Shown here: in pieces, positions 56,909-64,000 of the stretch
Layout of the letters: every line of letters begins with the position of its first letter
How positions within the stretch are numbered: position 1 is the stretch's first letter
From: Neisseria sp. MVDL19-042950
GTDB lineage: Bacteria; Pseudomonadota; Gammaproteobacteria; Burkholderiales; Neisseriaceae
Reading direction: 5' to 3'
Length of the DNA: 64,000 nt
Assembly: GCF_030504625.1 (NCBI RefSeq)
Contig: NZ_JAUKWH010000001.1
Location: forward strand, 279,653-343,652
Notes under the pieces: generated by a model
Databases searched by the model: none
The model's input: only the letters and a program-made list of their open reading frames with translations
What the model was told of the DNA's origin: nothing
Translations under genes and position numbers: made by a program

Positions 56909-56944
56909 AAGAGGCCGTCTGAAAATGCTTTCAGACGGCCTCTT
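56909..56944. terminator. Paired-DUS terminator after narI
   Basis: AAGAGGCCGTCTGAAA, short centre, TTTCAGACGGCCTCTT. Confidence 0.85.
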
Positions 56945-56958
56945 AAATATTCACTTTG

Positions 56959-57642
56959 TTAACGGCGGCGAACCAACTGCCATGCGCGGCCGAGATAGGC
57001 AACGCTGGCGAAGCCGCTCCACACATGTACCAAGCGGGTGAACGGGAAAATCACAAACAAACCCATGCCCATCACCATATGCAGTTTGAACAGGAAGTTC
57101 ACGTCTTCGATATGGCCGGCGGCTTCACCGCGGAAGGTAACGATGTGCTGCGCCCAAGTCATCAGTTTCACCATTTCGTGGCCGTCGGTATGGCCCATGC
57201 TCACGAAGATGGTCAGCAAGCCCAAGCCTAAGGTGATGATGAGCCAAATCAATACCAGTTTGTCGCGCCACGTGGTGTTGGCGGCCAAGCGGTCGCATTT
57301 CAGACGGCGTTGCAGCAGGATAATCAAGCCCGCCATCGCCATCACGCCGAAGATGCCGCCCATTACCATCGCGAAAATTTGCTTGGCACCGTGGGAAACG
57401 CCCAGCGCGTCCCAAAACCATAAAGGCGTGAGCAGGCCGAACAAATGCCCGAAAAACACGGCCAAGATGCCGACGTGAAACAGAATGTTACCCAAGCGCA
57501 ATTGGCCTTCGTAAAGGATTTGGCTGGATTCGCTTTTCCACGAATATTGCTCGCGGTCGAAGCGCACGAGGCTGCCGAAAAAGAAAATCGCGAGGGCAAT
57601 GTAGGGGAAGATGCCGAAGAAGAATTGGTGCAGGGTATTCAT
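56959..57642 (-). CDS. narI: Respiratory nitrate reductase gamma subunit NarI
   Basis: 227 residues, about five membrane helices, di-heme cytochrome b that takes electrons from quinol. Haem-ligand histidines appear in NILFHVGILAVFFGHLFG and in the later FKLHMVMG and RLVHVW segments. Last gene of the nar unit; starts two bases after the narJ stop. Confidence 0.94.
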   Translation of the reverse strand: MNTLHQFFFGIFPYIALAIFFFGSLVRFDREQYSWKSESSQILYEGQLRLGNILFHVGILAVFFGHLFGLLTPLWFWDALGVSHGAKQIFAMVMGGIFGVMAMAGLIILLQRRLKCDRLAANTTWRDKLVLIWLIITLGLGLLTIFVSMGHTDGHEMVKLMTWAQHIVTFRGEAAGHIEDVNFLFKLHMVMGMGLFVIFPFTRLVHVWSGFASVAYLGRAWQLVRRR

Positions 57643-57644
57643 GT

Positions 57645-58313
57645 TTATGCTCCTGTTTGGGCCGTCTGAAAAGCGGCTTTAGGATAAAACTGTACGGTTT
57701 CGACGCTCGGTTTCAGCAGCGGCTCGGTGCCGGAAATATCGGGGCCGAACGTTTCCATCGCTTCGTCCATATCGCGCACGGGCGGCTCGATGAGGGGCTG
57801 CGGTGCTACCGGGCTGAGGGCTGTGATGCCTTGTAGCAGCACGGCATAGGGCGAACCGTTTTTCTCAAGTTTGCCGCCGATGTGGGCGATCACATGCACG
57901 GCATCGCCCAACAGTTTTTGCGCGTGTTCGGGCGGCACTTGGCTCAGGTATTCCAGCAATACGGGCAGGTAATCGGGCAGCTCATCGTTGCCCAACTCGA
58001 AACCGTGGTTGCGGTATTCTTGCAGCAAGTCCACCATGGCGCTTCCGCGGTCGCGGTCTTCACCGTACACATGCTCGAAAATGTAGAGCGCATGGTTGCG
58101 GTTGCGGTCGAAAGTGGCGACGTAGTTTTCCTGCAATTCGCGCAGGCTGTGGCTGTTTAAATAGTCTAAAAAGCTGTTCAGACGGCCTGCTTGTGTTTGC
58201 AACTCGGGCCATTCTTGTAAGGCCGTCTGAAATTCAGACAGGGCTCCGATCAGCTCGGCTTCGGGGTAGCACAGCAGCGCGGAAAACCATTTGTAAACAG
58301 GATTCGCACTCAT
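57645..58313 (-). CDS. narJ: Nitrate reductase molybdenum cofactor assembly chaperone NarJ
   Basis: 222 residues, all-helical TorD-like chaperone needed to insert cofactors into NarG. Pattern: FSALLCYPEAELIGALSEF, LHIFEHVHG-type YIFEHVYGEDRDRGSAMVDLL, and EPPVRDMDEAMETFG. The start overlaps the narH stop (TGATG). Its usual client, NarG, is not in this window. Confidence 0.9.
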   Translation of the reverse strand: MSANPVYKWFSALLCYPEAELIGALSEFQTALQEWPELQTQAGRLNSFLDYLNSHSLRELQENYVATFDRNRNHALYIFEHVYGEDRDRGSAMVDLLQEYRNHGFELGNDELPDYLPVLLEYLSQVPPEHAQKLLGDAVHVIAHIGGKLEKNGSPYAVLLQGITALSPVAPQPLIEPPVRDMDEAMETFGPDISGTEPLLKPSVETVQFYPKAAFQTAQTGA

Positions 58314-59872
58314 CAGCGTACTCCTTCTTCACGGTTTTTCTCGGCATCTTTGCGCAGGCCGTGGAAGATAATCGGCGCGCCTTTGCGTTTGCCGAACAAG
58401 CTCTCTTCGCTGCTGCCGCCGGAGCAGCCGTTGCCGAAGGTAAAGCCGCAGCCGGCTTTGTCGCCGAAGCTGTTTTCCACCATTTCTTTGTGCGAAGTCG
58501 GAATCACAAAGCGGTCTTCATAATTGGCAATCGCCATGATTTGATACATGTCTTCCACCATCTCGGGCGTGAGTCCGGTGCCTTCCAGCGTTTGCGCCAG
58601 CGTTTCGCCGTGAACCACCTGCCCGCGTTTGAAACGGCGCATGGCAATCATGCGTTCCAGCGCGAATTTGATCGGCTCGACTTTGCCCGCAGTGAGCAGG
58701 TTGGCCAGATATTTCAGCGGGATGCGCATTTCGTCCACGCTCGGGATGATGCCGTTTTCGCCCACCAAACCGTTTTCGATGGCAGATTGAATCGGCGAAA
58801 GTGGCGGGATATACCAAACCATCGGCAAGGTGCGGTATTCGGGGTGCAGCGGGAACGCCACTTTCCATTCCATCGCCATTTTGTACACCGGCGATTGTTT
58901 CGCCGCATCAATCCAGCTTTGGCTGATGCCTTGTTTCAAGGCTTCGCGCTGCACTTCGGGATCATGCGGGTTCAGAAACACACCAAGTTGCTGTTCGTAC
59001 AAATCCTGCGGGTTTTCCACCGAAGCGGCTTGTTCGATTTTATCCGCGTCGTACAGCAGCACGCCCAAATAACGGATGCGGCCTACGCAGGTTTCGGAAC
59101 ACACGGTCGGCTCGCCGGCTTCAATACGCGGATAGCAGAACACGCATTTCTCCGCTTTACCGGAAGTCCAGTTGTAGTAGATTTTTTTGTAGGGGCAGCC
59201 GGATACGCACATACGCCAGCCGCGGCATTTGTCTTGGTCGATCAACACGATACCGTCGTCTTCGCGTTTATAAATGCTGCCGGACGGGCAGGAAGCCACG
59301 CAGGTCGGGTTCAAACAATGCTCGCACAAGCGCGGCAGATACATCATGAAGGTTTGCTCAAACGCAGCGTGCATGTCTTTCTGAATGCCTTCAAACAGCA
59401 CGTCTTTCGCCCGTTTCTCAAACTCACCCGCCAAATCGTCTTCCCAGTTCGGACCCCATTCCACTTTGTCCATTTTTTTGCCGGTGAGCACAGAAACCGG
59501 ACGCGCGGTTGGCGGCGTTTTCATTTTCGGCGCGTTTTGCAGATGCTCGTAATCGTAGGTGAACGGTTCGTAGTAGTCGTCAATTTTCGGCATATTCGGG
59601 TTGGCAAAAATATTCGCCAAAATCTTCAACTTACCGCCTTGCTTCGGCACCAGCTTGCCGTCAGGCTTGCGCACCCAGCCGCCGTTCCATTTGTTTTGGT
59701 CTTCCCAGTTTTTCGGAAAACCGATGCCGGGCTTGGTTTCCACGTTGTTGAACCACACATATTCCACGCCGTCGCGCGAAGTCCAGACGTTTTTACAGGT
59801 AACGGAGCAGGTGTGGCAGCCGATACATTTGTCTAAGTTCAGAACCATGCCGACTTGTGCTCTGATTTTCAT
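58313..59872 (-). CDS. narH: Respiratory nitrate reductase beta subunit NarH
   Basis: 519 residues. Carries four Fe-S clusters: the first cysteine set CIGCHTCSVTCKNVW, then CEHCLNPTCVASCPSG, CRGWRMCVSGCPYKK (with the tryptophan typical of the 3Fe-4S site) and CVFCYPRIEAGEPTVCSETCVGR. It passes electrons from NarI to NarG. Normally narG lies directly upstream; here 60 bases of DUS sequence and unrelated sequence are found instead. Confidence 0.95.
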   Translation of the reverse strand: MKIRAQVGMVLNLDKCIGCHTCSVTCKNVWTSRDGVEYVWFNNVETKPGIGFPKNWEDQNKWNGGWVRKPDGKLVPKQGGKLKILANIFANPNMPKIDDYYEPFTYDYEHLQNAPKMKTPPTARPVSVLTGKKMDKVEWGPNWEDDLAGEFEKRAKDVLFEGIQKDMHAAFEQTFMMYLPRLCEHCLNPTCVASCPSGSIYKREDDGIVLIDQDKCRGWRMCVSGCPYKKIYYNWTSGKAEKCVFCYPRIEAGEPTVCSETCVGRIRYLGVLLYDADKIEQAASVENPQDLYEQQLGVFLNPHDPEVQREALKQGISQSWIDAAKQSPVYKMAMEWKVAFPLHPEYRTLPMVWYIPPLSPIQSAIENGLVGENGIIPSVDEMRIPLKYLANLLTAGKVEPIKFALERMIAMRRFKRGQVVHGETLAQTLEGTGLTPEMVEDMYQIMAIANYEDRFVIPTSHKEMVENSFGDKAGCGFTFGNGCSGGSSEESLFGKRKGAPIIFHGLRKDAEKNREEGVR

Positions 59873-60438
59873 GGTAGTGTTCCTTTTGGTTTGGTTTTCA
59901 GACGGCCTCTCCAGTAGCGGCAGGCCGTCTGAAAAATAGCCGTTAAATGATGGGGCGGTAGCGGTAAAGTTTGTTTTATAAAGATTTTTGACAGGTAAAA
60001 GTTTAAAGGAGCGCGGGCAAGAAAAGTATGCCTAGAAAGCGTAAGAAACGGCGGCAAAATAGGGGGGACGGGTTAGCTGAAAGAGTGAATGGAAGTAATA
60101 CTTTGGGAGTATTTGAAAGGCAGTCGGTTTGCATGCCTGTCGGGAAAAGCAGGAAGAGGCCGTCTGAAATCTTAATTTTTTTCAGGCGGCCGCGGATATG
60201 AATAAATAATAAGATTGAAGTAATCAGGTAGTATCATGACGACACTGCCTAGGTTTATCAAGAGGAAATATCATGCACAACGTACGCCGAATCTATCGTG
60301 CCGACAGCCGAAATCTACCAAGTAGTTAAAGATTTCAACAGCGGGCATTTTGGCATCATCGGATGATTGTTTTGTTAACGATCTTGATCTAAAAGGCCGT
60401 CTGAAAGTTTTCAGACGGCCTTTTGAGGGGGGGGCAGG
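59873..60438. other. Non-coding region where narG would be expected
   Basis: About 565 bases. I see no reading frame with NarG character. It holds two DUS hairpins (59896-59935, and 60158-60191 with one mismatch) and a possible small disrupted frame at about 60271-60370: ATGCACAACGTACGCC after a good ribosome-binding site (AAGAGGAAAT) runs into stop after 18 codons, while a shifted frame reads TAEIYQVVKDFNSGHFGIIG. A DUS terminator ends the region. Confidence 0.55.
60390..60426. terminator. Paired-DUS terminator before the lysozyme-inhibitor remnant
   Basis: AAAAGGCCGTCTGAAA and TTTTCAGACGGCCTTTT around a short loop, followed by a G run. Confidence 0.8.
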
Positions 60439-60696
60439 TTAGCGCGGGCGGCAAGTTGTTTCCAAAAGTTTGCGGCTGGTTCGGTAATTGCTGTCAGGGT
60501 AAGTGAGCACGGCCGTACCGTTTTTCTCATGCCATCTTAAGGTATTGGCATCATTCGCATAATATTCACCCGATGCGGCCGGAGCGCGATGGGCGGGAAC
60601 GATAAACGTATCTTTGCCGTTGTTAAAGCTGACCACGATATTGTCGGCGCTTTTATAGTTCACAAAAACTTTATAGCCGTTGTCGCAAATGTCTGT
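60439..60696 (-). pseudogene. MliC-type lysozyme inhibitor, 5'-truncated remnant
   Basis: About 85 readable codons: TDICDNGYKVFVNYKSADNI and on to a final LLETTCRPR. Strand pattern, an ASGEYYANDANTLRWHEKNGTAVLTY stretch and two cysteines resemble the MliC/PliC domain that inhibits C-type lysozyme. A stop codon lies directly upstream and no signal peptide or lipobox remains, so the 5' part is lost. A GTG at 60663 could start a shorter protein. Confidence 0.7.
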
Positions 60697-60752
60697 TTAA
60701 AACCTTTTCAGGCAGGCATTTGTTTAAACCGCCTCGAAATCCCTCATCGGTA

Positions 60753-60951
60753 TTATTCCACGGAAACCGGCACGCAATCTTCCGTTCCGTTATTTTGCAC
60801 GCGGTGTGTCAGGCCGGAATCGATCACGATGCTTTTGCCCGCGCCGATTATTCGGCTGCTGTTTTCGTCGTCTGGCAGTTCGGCATAGCCTTGCAGCACC
60901 AGTCAAATATCTTGTTCTTTCGGCGGGGCGGCGGGGATATTTACAAAGCAC
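60753..60951 (-). pseudogene. Cupin-domain protein remnant with in-frame stop
   Basis: Minus-strand frame reads FVNIPAAPPKEQDI, a TGA at 60903-60905 where a Trp would fit, then LVLQGYAELPDDENSSRIIGAGKSIVIDSGLTHRVQNNGTEDCVPVSVE and stop at 60753. The strand pattern and the HRVQN histidine fit a cupin. It lacks its N-terminal half. Probably not expressed. Confidence 0.65.
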
Positions 60952-60963
60952 CCTCATGTGGGA

Positions 60964-61000
60964 TTTTCAGACGGCCTATGTAGCTGAGGCCGTCTGAAAA
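60964..61000. terminator. Divergent paired-DUS hairpin
   Basis: TTTTCAGACGGCCT, nine bases, AGGCCGTCTGAAAA. It lies between the cupin remnant and the dioxygenase remnant. Confidence 0.7.
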
Positions 61001-61037
61001 AAGCATAAGCCATTGATTCAAAGAATAAGTGAAAAGT

Positions 61038-61711
61038 TTATCCCAGCAACACCGAAGTCATGCTTAACGAACCGCCGACAATCTCGTCATTGAACAGCTT
61101 GACTTCATCTTCTTCATCACGCAACGCCATGATGTAGAGCAGGGGCAGGTAATGTTCGGGCGTGGGCACGGATAAAGCGGCAGCTTCGCCCAAACGCAGG
61201 TAGTGGGTCAAGGTTTCGTTATCCCGATTCAAAATGGCTTGGTTGATGTCGCGGCGGAAGGTTTCCGCCCATTCGTAAGCCGCACCCGCTTGGCGGATAT
61301 GGGCAAAGCTGATGGTGCGCAGGTTGTGAACGATATTGCCGCTGCCGACAATCAACACGCCTTGTTCGCGCAAGGGCTTGAGCTTTTGCGCCAATGCGAA
61401 ATGCCATTCGGCGGGTTGATTTCGGTTCAGGCTCAGTTGCACGACGGGAATGTCGGCTTCGGGATAGAGAGGCTTGAGTACACCCCATGTGCCGTGGTCG
61501 AAACCCCGCTGCATATCGACGGATACCGGTTCGGGCGCGAGCAAACGCTGCACTTCGGCAGCAAGTACCAGTGGGCAGAAATCATCAGTATGGCGCGGGG
61601 CTTGGGAAACTGCGCCGCAACCTGCCTGAAGCCTCGGGTAAACGGATTATCCGCTTCGATAACGTTCATCGGGCTGCCATGGCCGAGAAATAGGGCGGGG
61701 GTTTTGTTCAT
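61038..61711 (-). pseudogene. DODA-type extradiol aromatic ring-opening dioxygenase (YgiD-like), internal deletion
   Basis: Two pieces in different frames. N-terminal part MNKTPALFLGHGSPMNVIEA ... AILMISAHWYL ends at about 61565; the frame then changes to AAEVQRLLAPEPVSVD, RGFDHGTWGVLKPLYP, VGSGNIVHNLRTI and a normal C-terminus. The segment that should follow SAHWY (about 40 residues, with the HDFxGFP zinc ligand) is missing. Most likely a deletion that also shifted frame, so the gene is dead. Confidence 0.88.
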
Positions 61712-61754
61712 AGGGCTATTGAAATGTAACGATGCCTGTCTGAAAACGGATAAC

Positions 61755-61860
61755 TATAGCCAATCAGATTATTTTTACTACTGCGTTGCTGTGCCTTGCC
61801 GTACTACTTGTACTGTCTTCGGCTTGCTGCCTTGTATTAAAAATAATCTGATTGACTATA
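61755..61860. repeat. Correia-like palindromic element, copy 3 (most complete)
   Basis: 106 bases. Ends TATAGCCAATCAGATTATTT and the complement of TATAGTCAATCAGATTATTT match at 25 of 27 bases. The core GCGTTGCTGTGCCTTGCCGTAC and TTCGGCTTGCTGCCTTGTAT agree with neisserial Correia repeats as I remember them. It lies between the dioxygenase remnant and the nitroreductase gene. Confidence 0.8.
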
Positions 61861-61918
61861 AGGTGTTGGCACAGCCAACCCTTAACCCGTTTCAGACAGG
61901 CATAATCAATCGAACGGC

Positions 61919-62524
61919 TTACAGGCCGAATACTTTCAGACGGCCTTCCAGCGGCTCGAATGTTTTCTCACCCGCAGGTGCATCAATGCCGCCGAACACC
62001 ATTTGCGCACGCAATGTCCAATTGGCGGGAACCGACCATTCTTGGGCAACGGCGTTGTCAATCAGCGGGTTGTAGTGTTGCAGGTTGGCGCCGATACCGG
62101 CAGCGGCGAGCGTGGTCCATACTGCGTATTGGTGCATGGCATCGGCGTGTTCCGCCCAGATAGGGAAATTGTCGGCATAGCTGGGGAAGCGTTCCTGCAA
62201 GCCTTTTACGACGTTTTGGTCTTCAAAAAACAGCACCGAACCGGCTGCGGCTTTAAACATATCCAGCTTTTGCTTGGTCGGCTCGAAGTTTTCGGCGGGT
62301 ACGATGGCGCGCAAGGCATCTTCGGCAAATTGCCACAGCTTTTCGTGTTCCGCACCGAACAGCACCACCACACGGGTAGATTGTGAATTGAACGACGAAG
62401 GCGTGTGCAGCACGGCATGCTTGATAATCTCGGCCACTTCGGCAGCAGGCAGAGGCAGGTTTTTGTTTAAAGCGTAAACGGAGCGGCGGGTTTCAGCAGC
62501 TTTTTGAATAGTCGTATAAGTCAT
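61919..62524 (-). CDS. Nitroreductase-family flavoprotein
   Basis: 201 residues. FMN-binding pattern: ETRRSVYALNKNLPLP, HTPSSFNSQSTRVVVLFG, GIGANLQHYNPLID. The family reduces nitro or quinone compounds with NAD(P)H. The start at 62524 (MTYTTIQKAAETRRS) follows AAGGAAACT; a second ATG one codon earlier is possible. It is downstream of doxX on the same strand (71-base gap), so the two may be one unit under the divergent LysR regulator. A DUS is read through near the end. Confidence 0.9.
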   Translation of the reverse strand: MTYTTIQKAAETRRSVYALNKNLPLPAAEVAEIIKHAVLHTPSSFNSQSTRVVVLFGAEHEKLWQFAEDALRAIVPAENFEPTKQKLDMFKAAAGSVLFFEDQNVVKGLQERFPSYADNFPIWAEHADAMHQYAVWTTLAAAGIGANLQHYNPLIDNAVAQEWSVPANWTLRAQMVFGGIDAPAGEKTFEPLEGRLKVFGL

Positions 62525-62594
62525 CATAGTTTCCTTATAGAAAGATAAATGGAAAATTATTAAAGTTTTTTTGTCAGATATTCTCAGGCAGTCG

Positions 62595-63005
62595 TTATGC
62601 TGCCTTGTTGAATTTATTATCCAAGGCCCAAGCACCGCCGCCTGCCGCTGCGATATACAGGAAAATAAAGCAGAACAGGGCCGCCGCTTCACCGCCGTTC
62701 ATCAACGGCAGCAAAGGTATTTGGGCGGCATGTGCCATAAAATAGGCCACAGCCATTTGGCCGGACAAAACAAACGCTACCGGACGGGTAAACAAACCCA
62801 GCAGCAAGAACAAACCGCCGAATACTTCAAGAATGCCGGCCAAACCGTAAATCGACATAAGTTGCAAGCCGTCGAACATTTCGAGGTGCGGCAGCGCAAA
62901 CAGCTTCGCCGTACCGTGCAGCATAAACATATAGGCCGAAGTGATGCGGAGAACCGATAATAAAACAGGTTGGAAACGGGCTAGGCGGTTACAGGAATTC
63001 GTCAT
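62595..63005 (-). CDS. DoxX-family membrane protein
   Basis: 136 residues, four helices. N-terminal LLSVLRITSAYMFMLHGTAKLF and GLAGILEVFGGLFLLLGLFTRPVAFVLSGQMAVAYFMAH are typical of the DoxX family. The role in this family is varied (quinone-linked respiration or redox stress). It lies between nitroreductase and LysR, suggesting an oxidant or electrophile response unit. Confidence 0.87.
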   Translation of the reverse strand: MTNSCNRLARFQPVLLSVLRITSAYMFMLHGTAKLFALPHLEMFDGLQLMSIYGLAGILEVFGGLFLLLGLFTRPVAFVLSGQMAVAYFMAHAAQIPLLPLMNGGEAAALFCFIFLYIAAAGGGAWALDNKFNKAA

Positions 63006-63106
63006 CTTGATTACTCGTGTGGTTAAAAAAACGAGCGCAGTATAGATATTCTCTTTTCATGGATATATACTCGTTTTATTGAAAAATCATTTCCTATTAA
63101 GAAATC
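63006..63106. promoter_or_regulatory. Divergent promoter region between doxX and the LysR gene
   Basis: 100 bases. An interrupted inverted repeat AAACGAG ... CTCGTTT spans the centre, with AT-rich interior (AGTATAGATAT and ATATATACT). This is the kind of site a LysR-type protein would bind to control both genes. Confidence 0.55.
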
Positions 63107-63994
63107 ATGGATACCCTGTTCAGCCTCAAAGTCTTCCGCCAAGTAGTCGAAAACGGCAGCTTTACCCGTGCCGCCGAACACTTAGGCATTTCCAACGCCA
63201 TGGCCAGCAAGCATGTGAACCATTTGGAAAGCACCCTCCAAGCCAAGCTCTTACACCGCAACAGCCGCAACCTCCACCTCACCGAAACCGGCAAAGAATA
63301 CTACCGCCAGTGCTGCCACGCCCTCGAAACCCTCGAAACCGCCGCCCAGAAAGCCGCCGGCGTAACCGAAAAACCGCAAGGCATTCTGCGTATTACCATG
63401 CCGCAATGGTTCGCCAATCCGCGCATCAGCCGCTGGATCAGCGAATACACGCAACGCTATCCCGAAGTAGCGCTCGATTTGGTGCTCAGCAACCGCCATA
63501 CCGACCTCATCGCCGACGGTTTCGACCTCGCCCTGCGCGTTTCCAACGACCCCAATCCGTCGTTGATTGTCAAACCATTGGCCGATATCGAGTTCCTTTT
63601 ACTTGCTTCCCCCGATTACCTGCGGCGTAACGGCGTGCCGCAAACTCCTGAAGAAGTCGCACGGCATCTCGCCATTTTGCCCTCTTACACCAATATAAGC
63701 CGTATAGAAATCCAACATAAACACAGCGGCGAACAGAGCCTGCTCGAATTAACATCCACCGTTTACAGCGACAATACTTTGATGATAGGCAGCCTGATCC
63801 GCGCAGGTGCCGGCATCGGTTTCCAACCCGAATGGTGCGCCTGCGAAGACCTAATCGCCGGCAGAGTAGTGCGCCTGCTGCCCGACTACCGTTTCCTGAC
63901 GGCAAAACTTTATGCCGCTTATGTGGATCGTGCGTTTTTGAGTGCGAAGGTGAGGAGTTTTATTGATTTTTTGAGTGAGAAGGTTAAGGAGTGA
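63107..63994 (+). CDS. LysR-family transcriptional regulator
   Basis: 295 residues. N-terminal winged helix (FSLKVFRQVVENGSFTRAAEHLGISNAMASKHVNHLE) and a substrate-binding domain (ILRITMPQWFANPRISRWISEY). Divergent from doxX-nitroreductase, which it likely controls. The gene is complete; its stop is at the window's end. Confidence 0.92.
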   Translation: MDTLFSLKVFRQVVENGSFTRAAEHLGISNAMASKHVNHLESTLQAKLLHRNSRNLHLTETGKEYYRQCCHALETLETAAQKAAGVTEKPQGILRITMPQWFANPRISRWISEYTQRYPEVALDLVLSNRHTDLIADGFDLALRVSNDPNPSLIVKPLADIEFLLLASPDYLRRNGVPQTPEEVARHLAILPSYTNISRIEIQHKHSGEQSLLELTSTVYSDNTLMIGSLIRAGAGIGFQPEWCACEDLIAGRVVRLLPDYRFLTAKLYAAYVDRAFLSAKVRSFIDFLSEKVKE

Positions 63995-64000
63995 TGATTA

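Noticed and set aside
58193..59836. A 547-codon open frame opposite narH and narJ
   Set aside because: Antisense to well-supported nar genes; its composition (Phe, His, Arg rich) is typical of a shadow.

Overview
This window looks like chromosome from a member of the genus Neisseria or a close relative. The 12-base DNA uptake sequence AGGCCGTCTGAA (the 'AG-DUS' dialect) occurs dozens of times, mostly as head-to-head pairs that form transcription terminators at gene ends. Several gene products are of neisserial type (ComEC, LolC/LolD, BioF/BioC, PurL, Feo). The core genes are moderately GC-rich. Two stretches are clearly AT-rich: the gene between nrdA and nrdB, and a type VI secretion block at about 31.5-41.7 kb.

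Layout. 0-5 kb: end of pcnB, lolC-lolD, ilvD. 4.8-8.9 kb: a hemerythrin protein, a MOSC protein, bioF-bioC and a SRPBCC-like protein. 8.9-14.4 kb: norM-murB, a TetR regulator, a LOG-family enzyme, a YeeZ-like dehydrogenase and ubiJ. 14.5-26.2 kb: purL, a P-II protein, a GH114-like secreted protein, a sulfate-binding lipoprotein, comEC, an ankyrin protein, fbp and a small lipoprotein. 26.9-31.4 kb: nrdA, an AT-rich unknown gene, nrdB and a YfaE ferredoxin, with two NrdR boxes upstream. 31.5-41.7 kb: tssC-tssB facing tssK-tssL-ompA-like-hcp-tssH. 41.8-47.4 kb: a 44-residue DUF3149-type membrane protein behind an FNR-like box, a folded leader, hisZ-purA, and glycerate kinase with a GntP permease. 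47.5-52.4 kb: three lipoproteins, a methyltransferase, rhlE and recR. 52.2-56.7 kb: feoA, feoB and a Cys-rich microprotein, then trpG and trpD. 57-59.9 kb: narH-narJ-narI without narG. 59.9-61.7 kb: a decay zone with remnants of a lysozyme inhibitor, a cupin and a DODA-type dioxygenase. 61.9-64 kb: nitroreductase and doxX, divergent from a LysR regulator.

How the genes work together. The T6SS block supplies the sheath (TssB/C), baseplate adaptor (TssK), membrane-complex parts (TssL and a TssM-tail/OmpA-like protein), tube (Hcp) and recycling ATPase (ClpV). It has no tssA, tssE, tssF, tssG, tssJ, full-length tssM or vgrG, so a working machine needs a second locus. Oxygen-limited metabolism is a secondary theme: an FNR-like box, a hemerythrin, Feo ferrous iron uptake and respiratory nitrate reductase accessory subunits. 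The nitrate reductase catalytic gene is absent from the position where it is expected.

Notable sequence features are three Correia-like palindromic elements of about 100 bp, DUS copies that double as start, stop or ribosome-binding sequence, a structured leader before hisZ, and an AT-rich patch inside purL. All function calls come from reading the translated sequence and remembered family motifs; no database search was run.
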